In this document: positions 38,015 through 48,000 of the stretch, in pieces
Layout: each line of letters begins with the position of its first letter
How positions within the stretch are numbered: position 1 is the first letter of the stretch
Assembly: GCA_037893245.1 (NCBI GenBank)
Contig: JBAIAA010000261.1
Span: forward strand, 2,108,001 to 2,172,000
Reading direction: 5' to 3'
Length of the DNA stretch: 64,000 nt
Source: Crossaster papposus
Lineage: Eukaryota; Echinodermata; Asteroidea; Velatida; Solasteridae
Notes under the pieces: model-generated
Databases searched by the model: none
Seen by the model: the letters and a program-made list of their open reading frames with translations, nothing else
Told to the model about the DNA's origin: nothing
Made by a program: the position numbers and the translations under genes

Positions 38015-38464
38015 TTAAGAAGGTCAAAGGAGAGCTTCTGCCGCCGGCCGTTGATCGCTGGCCACTCGACAGGCACACTACAGATGCCCGTCCGGCCGCC
38101 GTACGACCTGTACGAATTGGTTGGCACCCTGCCGGATACCGCAGGGGTATCGCAAGGACATAAGCAGGGCACCTGACGAGTGCCTGCCGGACACCAGCCG
38201 ATAAACGGGCCAATAATTCGACCCCATTTCCAAGAAAGTCGGCCGATCGCCGGTCGGCGACCCCCCGGACCCCGTCATGGCAGCGTACGGGGCACTTGTA
38301 ATTGTGACTGTGACCGCCATATCGCACGATCTTTCGCCGACCTCTACACGCCGGCCGATGCCTAGAAATTGCACACGCCGCCCGGGCTCCGCTTTAATTG
38401 TGACTGAGGTATTACCCGCTGCAGTAAGCGCGCCACCATTGTTTTAGACTTGGTGCCAAGTCGG

Positions 38465-38588
38465 TAATAGCGGTCCACTCAGTATATACAGGGGGGAGGT
38501 TGCGGTTGCCTCGTTCCCAATTTCGAAGTTAATAGCGGTCCACTCAGTATATACAGGGGGGAGGTTGCGGTTGCCTTGTTCCCAATTT
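38465..38588. repeat. 59-base direct duplication
   Basis: The block starting TAATAGCGGTCCACTCAG at 38465-38523 is repeated at 38530-38588 with one base change. Its role is unknown. Confidence 0.8.
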
Positions 38589-38711
38589 GTTAGATCTGTC
38601 GCAACCACTGATCATATCAGTGTGTGGAGGCAGCGATGTGTCGTCTTTGATGCAGTAACAGTAGAACGGTGAGTTGGGAGGGCGCCACCATGCGGCGGAG
38701 TCTGGTTATGC

Positions 38712-39660
38712 CATTCTCCCGCCTCCGTCACTGGTCGGTTGCCTTCCGACTTCCAATTACAGGTAAATTTCCTTCTTTTTGCAAGTTTGATTCAAATATA
38801 TAAACTAAAGGACAATAAACCTGGTATAACAAGTATCATTTAGATTTATTCATTAGCCCATTAAAGCTCAGGATTATATGTATTTTTCAGCAATTACAGT
38901 TCAGTTAAAGTTGTAAAGTTGTTGACACTGTCATGGCGCCGTCCAAGGACCATGCCGTTTTGCTAGTACATGTACATGTGCATTTATGAACACGAGTCTG
39001 AGCTTTATTGTATGTGGAGAATTGATCCCTGTAAGTTAATGCGATCTGTGAAATAGGTATTTTACAGTGCAGGCATCGGTATTAAGTCTAAGTTGACTGA
39101 GTAACGTGGGCATATTTTGACAAATTAATGGTAATCCATAGTCTATAGTTTATGCTACAACAGCGCCCTCTATGTCATTGGTAGACTAGTCAAATATTGG
39201 CATTGGCATAGTGTGTTAATTAACTTGCCAAGGTTTATTATTTGGTGCAAGTTGTCTGTTAAGCTAATGACTTTTAGAATAAGCTTTAATATAGATCTGA
39301 TAATTCTTAAGGATTTTAAGACAAGATGATCAATCCCATATGCTGTTTTGATTGGTAAAAACCCACTGTACTGCTGGATTATTGTTTAATACAGGTCTTA
39401 CAGATACAGGTGTATGATTCAAAACAAAACGTTGGAAGTATTTGTACTAATTAATTCTTTTGTGAAAGAGTTGCATTATTTCAGCCGAAGTATTCACTTT
39501 ATTGGATAGATTTTGGTGAACACACACTACATGTATTTATTGTACTAATGATTTCATTTATTTTCTCTTTCCTTCCTACTTGTTAATTGTTTACTGTCCA
39601 ATTTGATGTCATTCTCCCGCCTTCGTCACTGGTCGGTTGCCTTCCGACTTCCAATTACAG
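38712..39660. repeat. 51-base direct repeats bracketing ~850 bases
   Basis: CATTCTCCCGCC to CCAATTACAG occurs at 38712-38762 and again at 39610-39660 with one or two differences. The first copy is followed by GTAAATTT, the second by ACCGAATAAAAG. The bracketed DNA is AT-rich and without a recognised gene. It may be an insertion with duplicated flank or part of an LTR-type element; I cannot tell. Confidence 0.45.
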
Positions 39661-40493
39661 TACCGAATAAAAGAGTCAATCTGAACCCACTGATTTAGAG
39701 GTTTCAGTCATTCTGTAACCTCCATAATAAAACCCCCCCTCCACAAGTGGTCGCAACTTGGCACGTTACTAGTCTTAAACCAGCCGTGCCGATGAATTTC
39801 GACTGAAATACACGGATGAAACCCGACTATCTAACGACTTGTCATCAAGTCTACCATTGTTTCGGATCACGCGTTCGTGCCCAAACACATACGCGTTGTC
39901 CTATCCAGTCTATATAATGGAGATCAATGATTGCATCAAAAAGCACGTCAGCAGCAAAGGGCTCGCAAAATTTCGTGCCAATTAGTACCGCGGTACGAAA
40001 GGGGTATTACAATATTAACAGTATTTGTGCCAATTTGGCTAAATGGGAGTCAAAGGGTTAACCCAAATCTTACGTGCCCGTAGCATTCACTTACGGCCGG
40101 GTCCCCCGCAAAGCAATTGTTGGGAGTGCTTTGTGTAAGAACCCATGACTATAATCGTGTCGTTAGCGGCGGGAAGCGCAAGCGTCATGGCATTAGGTCT
40201 AGTGCCTATTAATTTATTTGTTAATTGTAGTGAGGTGTTCTTAGAAATGTATACAGGGCCGCTGTTTGTTTTCTATTTATCAGAAGTTGTTGAGTTTTTT
40301 AAGTGTAAATATATATTTTTTTTTATTGAGTTGATGTCTGCACAAGTACAAGCACTATTTGTTTGCAATGTTCTTTAAGTGTTATTAATTGCGTAACTCT
40401 AAACATGTACATGTATATATAACATAATTTTAACCGAACGGTGTCGTGTTGACACGGTGGAGAAATTAAGCTTTACTAGCTAGAAATTATTAA
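39661..40493. other. No gene recognised
   Basis: Contains a short inverted copy (39900-39935) of the start of the dispersed repeat at 33640. The 77-codon frame at 40145 has no family features. Confidence 0.4.
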
Positions 40494-40659
40494 GGGAATA
40501 AATGTGTGTTCGAGAGGTTTTAATCACTCTGTTTAATACCGCTTGGAGTCTGGGTGCTGATAATTACCCGAGCCGAAGGCGAGGGTAATTATCAGCACCC
40601 AGACTCCAAGCGGTATTAAACAGAGTGATTAATACCGACCGAACACACATTTATTCCCA
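40494..40659. mobile_element. Hairpin element, ~75-base arms
   Basis: The arms are 40494-40569 and 40582-40659, nearly perfect inverse copies around the loop GAGCCGAAGGCG. Outer phrases GGGAATAAATGTGTGTTCG and CGAACACACATTTATTCCC close the stem. No coding capacity. Confidence 0.8.
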
Positions 40660-40844
40660 TTCATAAATACCTTTTTTTGTAAAATTCAGCCAAAAAGCCC
40701 CGAAAATCACGGAAAATTGTCGCAAGTAAATGTTGGTGTTTCGCCATTCTGTGTGTTTTCCCCTATCCATGTTCACGGGCCACTGTCAAATGACATGTTT
40801 CCGCCTCTGTCGCTCTACGTCACAATACATGCAATAAAGCGTAT

Positions 40845-41109
40845 TTACCATTGATCTCCATTATAGACTGCATAGGCCTTCGCGTCTAATTGGCGTACGT
40901 GGGCGTGTTTTTTTCAAAGGAAAAAGAACGAACGTGACGCGACCGCGTTTGTGCACGACTTATGGAATTTTTTTAAAAAGTGGAAGACTTTTTTTCTTAA
41001 ATTCCTCATATTTGGAGGAAAACAGGATTTTGCACCCGAATGGTTCAAAATAAATAAGAACAATGGTCTGCGCAGCAGTGAAGTGCCCGGAGAAGGATGT
41101 CCATTGAGT
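40845..41109. repeat. Dispersed repeat, copy 2
   Basis: Same family and orientation as 33640-33934. It lies downstream of the metalloproteinase stop codon. Confidence 0.7.
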
Positions 41110-41687
41110 TGTCCATGTGCAGAGGCTACTTTTGTTGCCAACTGGTTTTAAACACTTCTAGCCATGTCTTTATCGTCCGTTTAATACCGGCCACGTGACG
41201 GGCTCTCGACCAATAGGAATGCCTAAACTGTCCCAGGTATTTATGAATATAAAATAAAATAAAATAACAAATAAACGGCGACAATGTTATCACTTGTGAA
41301 TACATGATAGGTTAAGTATTAGGAAATTGATTAAAGATCGGTATAGTTTATGAAATATTGCCCAAGAAGATCTTATAAAAGTCATGTTTACAGTTAAAAA
41401 AGTAAAATAAAAATTATAATACAGAATAAGCTACACCTCGGGAGATTATTAAGTTAGTTGGATTTTAGTTATGATTAATATTCATAAAAAAGAAGAAACT
41501 TTTTAAGTGAAAGTATATTGTTAATACCACTATAGAAATGTGTCGTGTATTAAAAAACCTAAAAATGTGCAGAGACGAGTAACACTTTCTGTCTATATAA
41601 CAAAACTTAAAATGTGCGATCGAAACAATGCATTTCTTGTTTAATCCGTTAAAGCCGTCTTTTTAATCACGATCGAAGTGGCTCTGC
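41110..41687 (-). other. Probable 3' untranslated and flanking region of the metalloproteinase
   Basis: AT-rich. No second gene seen. A clear polyadenylation signal is not decided; ATTAAA on the minus strand lies about 20 bases after the stop codon and may be too close. Confidence 0.35.
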
Positions 41688-42052
41688 CTACTTAAACAAA
41701 ACGGTGGCTAGCATAGCAGACACGACCCAGGCATGAAGACTGGGTGCCAGACCGCTCACGCTGCTCTCCCCTTCGTATAGTTCCATCTGGTCCAGTTCCA
41801 GCAGGTTCATCTGCAGGCTACCAGCGCATCCTTGCCATGCCGGGGCGGTCGGTTGAGGGTACCTGCGCCTTGGCCTGCGCCTCCGGTTGTTAAGCTTGTA
41901 GTAGTCTCCGTTCGGGGTGAAGAAGTAGGTGCGCCGGTCGATCCACTGAAGAGCTGCCGCGATCTGGTTCCCCGGTATGTTCCACTCGCTCACCGGGCGA
42001 GGGTAGCCGTCCTCCACACCCTCATTGTATATGTAGCGATAGTACTGATCAC
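41688..42052 (-). CDS. MMP exon: hemopexin blades 3-4 and C-terminus
   Basis: Acceptor GCCGATAG precedes GTGATCAG; phase 1 in; stop TAG at 41690-41688. It encodes the rest of blade 3 ([22 protein letters not shown]), blade 4 ([22 protein letters not shown]), a basic run [10 protein letters not shown], the closing Cys (WQGC), then an acidic spacer and a hydrophobic end ([14 protein letters not shown]). The small residues before it (SSVSG) fit a GPI attachment site. No cytoplasmic tail follows, which argues against a single-pass transmembrane type. Confidence 0.92.
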
Positions 42053-45000
42053 CTATCGGCAAAAGCAGAGGGTGAGGTGAGATTCTCAGTAATTAGAAAC
42101 CCATTGACATGAGACGGAAAAAAACAAGGGGTATTCAAAAATGTCATTTATTTATATGTAAAAGTCGATAAACCTCAAAAAATTAATAACGTTATGTTTT
42201 GTTCAAAATGTGCGCATTTTTAGAGGACCTTGTCTGTCGCTTGAACCTGGGTTTCGGGCAAGTTGGGATAAATGACACGGATTTACTATAGAAACCATCC
42301 CATCTGTGCAAATTTCAATGTGGTCAACTCTACACTGAAACCGATGGACTCTGATTCTGGTGGTATGACTAACCCAATGAAAAGAACAATTGGTTTAAAA
42401 GTGCGGTGCCAATCCTAACATATTTCCAACCAAACATGCCGCTGGATTGGGATGTGTTCTGTTTGGGTATCCTGACGTCAGTTTACGTCTCATTAAAATT
42501 AATATAAAACTGGTGCGTACCAAGCGATATCATAGTCTTGGCCAAGACCAAGCTAGCCCGTTCATTTGTTCCGCGGCGCGCCGTCCGTATTATCTGGGAT
42601 TATTGAGGGCGCCCTTTATTATCGCCATAATTCCTGGATCTCTTTCTCTAACTTGGTCTTGGCGCATCGATCACGTGAACCCGGAAAATTCCGAGGACAT
42701 TCCAAGCATAGCTCAAATAGCTACTCGCCCCCGCATGCGCACTAAGTCGTTTTTGTTTAATGTAGTGTTCGATTATTATAGTCTGGTTCCCAGACCAAAT
42801 ATTTCTGACTATTTGTGATTTTTCATTTATTATTTAGCCGTTAATGTCACGTGACCAAAAACTGGAGGAATTGCTTAACGTTCGCGATGTTCGAGTGTTT
42901 CTAGGTATTTATAAAATAAAACTCACATTAGCAAAGGTCAACACCAGACGAAATGCCTAAGACTATCACAGTCATTGTAGTCATTGTGCTATTTTTGGGT
43001 AAGAGCCGTTAGAATTTGAATTGTTGCGTCGTCATAGCTACGCTGCTTGTATCGCGTCATTATCTATTTTTTTGTCGCCGGCGGCTACCTGACCGGACGT
43101 GTAAGAAACCACATTTGGCTATTACGTCTAAATTGTAGTGTAGGTCAGGTAGCCGCCGGCGACAAAAAAAATAGATAATGACGCGATACAAGCAGCGTAG
43201 CTATGACGACGCAACAATTCAAATTCTAACGGCTCTTACCCAAAAATAGCACAATGACTACAATGACTGTGATAGTCTTAGGCATTTCGTCTGGTGTTGA
43301 CCTTTGCTAATGTGAGTTTTATTTTATAAATACCTAGAAACACTCGAACATCGCGAACGTTAAGCAATTCCTCCAGTTTTTGGTCACGTGACATTAACGG
43401 CTAAATAATAAATGAAAAATCACAAATAGTCAGAAATATTTGGTCTGGGAACCAGACTATAATAATCGAACACTACATTAAACAAAAACGACTTAGTGCG
43501 CATGCGGGGGCGAGTAGCTATTTGAGCTATGCTTGGAATGTCCTCGGAATTTTCCGGGTTCACGTGATCGATGCGCCAAGACCAAGTTAGAGGAAGAGAT
43601 CCAGGAATTATGGCGATAATAAAGGGCGCCCTCAATAATCCCAGATAATACGGACGGCGCGCCGCGGAACAAATGAACGGGCTAGCTTGGTCTTGGCCAA
43701 GACTAGCGATATCACGGAAAGGTGACAAATAATAAAGACACCAGAAAGAAAACGTAAATATAGGCGGAAGATCCAACCCAGTCCTTGAAGGGTTTGACCC
43801 TTCGCTGATTACCACACTATATACGGTATAGTTCATTTCAGTGTCACTCAGTAAAATACATCATTATTAGTATGACCCTGCTCATTGGGCTATTAGCTCG
43901 ATATTGCCATTTCAGCGCAAAACAGACAAATTAAAGGTAATATACACCATTTGCTTTTGTTGTAATTTTCGAAAATTGATAGGTTTAGGGGATTCCAATC
44001 CTATAGTAAATATTGTGACATTGAACTGTTTAAAGTTATGTGTTCATAGAAGCTGGAAAAAACAAGAAACCAACTGTTTTTCTTGCAGTCTGGTTCATTG
44101 ACTTTTTTTAGACGAATTCAATATATTGGGGCCATATGAAGCACGATATGTGGCAGAGAAAACCCCCCCTTTTTTGTGTTGACCATTGTGTTCCCGGAAT
44201 CTCAGGAATTCCTTTTAGGTTTCAAGGGGGGATGGGTTAGGTTACAATAGTGTTGAGTGCGTATAAAGTATAGAGATAAGAGGGGGGTACCCCTCTGCCA
44301 CATATTGTGCTGGGTATAATTGGGGCAGTGTTGAATAAAAGTAAGATTTTTACAACGATTGCCAGCCAATCGTTTAAAATTCCACTTTTCTGGAAAACCT
44401 CATTGTGATTTCACAGGATGCTTGAGACTGTTATTCACTTAAAGTAGTTTCGTTTTTTGCAAATGGTGTATACTACCTTTAACAACAATATCCATATCTG
44501 CCCTCACAGGTTCCCATTTACTCCTTGCTGGAATGAAACAAAGAGTGACCAAGTGCCTTGCTAAATTACCTGCAAATTCAATGCTCTAGAACACGAGGTC
44601 ACGACACTCCGTTCTCCGATAACCAACGAAGCAGAGTGAACTGCAAAATATTATGTATTACCTTTGAAGAAATAGATGCGGCTGTCGATCCATACCATGG
44701 CAGCATCAATGTCATTCGGTACACCAATCCAATCAGTAGATATATCGCGCGGGTAACCAGAATCAGCTACTTCACTGTCAAAACTCCACCACTGGCTCCC
44801 CTAAAGAGGGAACGAAAAGCAAAGGTAATTACGCCCTCCTGGCTTCAGAAACAATGTTCTCTCTCCCTCTACACCGCAGCATTGAACAATATTATATTCG
44901 GCACTAATCGACGTAATCATTGTAAAATAGCGAGAAAACAAATGTTTATAACACTATAGCAATTAAATCATGCAGCAAAGTGGACCTATTCTCAATTGGA

Positions 45001-48000
45001 ATCTCGTCCCCCCCCCCCCCCTCCCCCCCCCTATATCTGGGGGAGAACATAATGACGTTGAAAAAGTAGCACAATCTGCGCACAATCCTATTGCACTGTG
45101 AGGAGGTTTTTATGGATCTGTCCGTAAAGTTAATTGGCGGTTACTCACTGTAAATATTTTCGGAACTTGTTTACAGTTTCTCAAGCTACGTTTTTTTTCA
45201 GAACGAAATATTATGATAGATGTTCACGCCATATGCAACAGCCTGCTATCTACTTTTCGCCCATAAATTGAGCCAACCACCGTGCTCTGTCTGACAACGC
45301 AAGAAGGTAATGGCATGCACGTTGCAAAAAAAACCCAAGGTCTCAAGCGATGATGCGGTACCAAGAATCTCTAGACGGGAGATTGATATAGAAAGTAAAT
45401 GTCCAGTTCTATTCTACTTTTAACTGAAGAAGAGACCAAACAACGAGGAGAAACGAGAGCCCTGTGCATGCTCAACTTTCAACAGAGGAACCGACTGTGC
45501 CATGCTGACATCCGTTCATATACCGAGCTAGAACTGCATCTGAAGACATCGACCTGTTTGGCGTATGGTGAAACCATTTTGCTAAGGTCAGCACACGAGA
45601 AAGTTAAATAAAACACTTCCAAATAGCAAGCCAGGTAAATGCGCCTATACGACAGAGACACGAAACCAGCCCTTCTGGATGTGAAGCCAATAGGGTACTT
45701 GAGCAGGCGATATGGTAGATGGGAATCACAACTGTATTATTGTGACGTCAGACGACTAAACCTATACGGCAAACAGCCAACACTGCATCGCAATCTATAC
45801 TAATTGAAACCCTGGACAGCAAACAGACTATCCGTCCAGATGCTGAACGTACCTAGTACGTACCTCAGAAAACCCAGTTTTAAGAAAACACAATAATATG
45901 CTATTTCGCTTCGCGGTTACCATACCTTGAACATATAGGTCTTTTCAGTGGATGGGTAGAACAGGGCAGCTTCTATGTTGTCAGGAAGTCCCAGAAATAC
46001 CTCACTGATGGGTTTAGGAAAACCCGTTTCTATCCGGCTAGTCCCACTCACAAATTTCCAGACATGAGTTCCTGCAGAAGAGTTTAAAGAAATCTTCCAT
46101 TTTATCGCATGATATACACAGGATGTTCTGTTAATTTTGAAGGGTTACTATAATGAACGGCAATTTTTTTTGCAGGGTAGGGGGCGGGGCTGTACATCAT
46201 CTTACAATAGATGGTGCTGTATATCAATGGATGAACAGACACAATTACGTCGATTGTTTAAGTTCTCACAACTTTATCAATTTCGTAAACTAAAACAATG
46301 CAATATTGTGGCTATATTGCGGTCACTTTAGTTAGAGTATGACTTCCGGCATTGTCGCATGTTGGATATTAGTCCAATTCAGTGAGCAGTCCAAGAGGGG
46401 TGGATTCATCATCACATGTGTACTTTTCCTCAATCCACACACACAATGGCGCCTTCAATAGGGCAAAATGATCAGGGGCGGGGGCATCACCATTCCTGTT
46501 CCCCGCCCAAGAATTATTAAAAGGAGAGGGGGAGTCTATCTTCACCCCGACACCTAGGTCAACATCCATACCTGCCAATCAATATTTCATTATTTCTAAT
46601 CTGTTATGTATTCTCGGACGTCACTTGATATAATAAATCTAAATGAAGTTGAACATCTTTCGGCAAAAATCGGTTTCTGGAATTTTACGGAGATAAGGAG
46701 GAGTTGATGTCCCGCTCTGTTTGGATGAGATATCTGGTCACCAGTGCCGTATATGATACGTATACTGGATAGAGAGTGGTGACGTCTAGCTCTGTTGCCG
46801 ACCAGAACAACACATGGAGGTCATCACACAAACGAACTCGCTCTACAGGAATGGTCATTAAACCATTTATTCTAAATTCGGTACGAGACCTTAATACAAT
46901 TGGAACAATGAGAGTTAAGAGGTATCCACAGGCCAATTTTTATAGATGCATGTCCACAGGGGTTCACGAAATAGATTATTGGAGTTTTACTACAGAACTA
47001 TATGCATTCCAGGCCATGTTTATCAATCGCAAATTGATCTTTGAGATATCCTAGAGTTATTAGACCTAAACTGTAGAAAACCATTGAGAAGAGCAAGTGT
47101 GCTTCGATAAAGATCTAGCTGTAATCTACTGGATCGCCGCGCATGATGATGTTTGACCTACCTTCAAATACGTAGGTGCTTTGGTCGCGCGTGGTGGTAA
47201 CCGCGTCTACGTTACCAGTGCATGTTACTGGGTTAGACGGTGTGTCGTCAGTTGCTCCTGAGGACTCGGTGCCTAAAAGTTGATTAAAACAAAATAAAGG
47301 TATGATTTAATCGTGTTGGTGACGCACTGGACAGAATCCCTTATTGCATGCGTGTATGTGAGGACAGACAGACGCCTGCAAGATAAAAAGATAACCGACT
47401 GAAGGGTATATTACCATAGAGAGCCTGTATTCCGGCAATATCATCGGGGTGTAGCTGGATATTAGGCACGTATCCATAGTAGATAGGCGCCATCAATGTG
47501 TTCACGACACTGGAGTGACCCAAGCCAAGGTTGTGGCCAAACTCGTGCGCAACAACCTGTAGGAGGTTTGTACCTGCAATTATGAGGGGGAAAAACATGG
47601 AAAGCTATAGGTGAAATCCTATTCGATTGATTCGGAATGGCTAAACTATGAGCCATATCTATATCTCGAGTTATCCCAGTGGGTAGCCTTGACCAAGGCT
47701 ATCAAGCTTGTTCCCGAGCGGCCGCTATTGTACAGTTGACTAATTTTGTCCGATCCGTCTCTATCTGTACGGCACACGAATTTATTTATATATTTACTAC
47801 CATTAGGGTAGCCCATCCAACAGAAGCTGATCACTTATTGGGCCCTCAGTACATACAAGACAATTAAATAAAGACAAAACCTTGAACAAAATGATTATCT
47901 TAAAGGGATTGTATACGTTTGTTAATTACTTGGTAAAATTACTTGGTAAGAAGTACAGCAGCTTTGGATAGTATAATGCATTTTTAGAAACTGTTCACCT

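Larger units (their letters stand above)
36207..38417. mobile_element. Outer foldback transposon (~2.2 kb)
   Basis: The ends are inverted: TATACCCCAGTCACAATT at 36211-36228 and AATTGTGACTGAGGTA at 38396-38411. Inside each end lie GC-rich blocks rich in GGCCGATGCC and GCCGGC words, in opposite orientation. The middle holds a second, different transposon nest. No transposase is seen. The GC-rich open frames at 36415-36725 and 37972-38374 overlap in several frames and are not read as genes. Confidence 0.65.
42533..43705. mobile_element. Long foldback transposon with 9-base target duplication
   Basis: The left arm 42533-43094 and right arm 43143-43705 are inverse copies of ~562 bases with only one or two differences seen, around a 48-base centre. 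The ends are TAGTCTTGGCCAAGACC and its complement. GCGATATCA flanks both sides (42524-42532 and 43706-43714), a nine-base target duplication as made by Mutator-like elements. No transposase is present. Related ends or arms occur at 50431-51113 and 61132-61545. It lies in the intron between the last two MMP exons. Confidence 0.88.

Noticed and set aside
36415-38374. Several GC-rich open frames in different frames
   Set aside because: They follow the repeat words of the nested foldbacks and have low-complexity products.
42447-43836. Two frames of 123 and 138 codons with the same protein segment
   Set aside because: They are the two inverted arms of the long foldback element, read on opposite strands.
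46369-46578. Open frame in an MMP intron with a phase-compatible acceptor, which could give a truncated protein
   Set aside because: It has no hemopexin features and a weak pyrimidine tract, and the flanking exons join perfectly without it.
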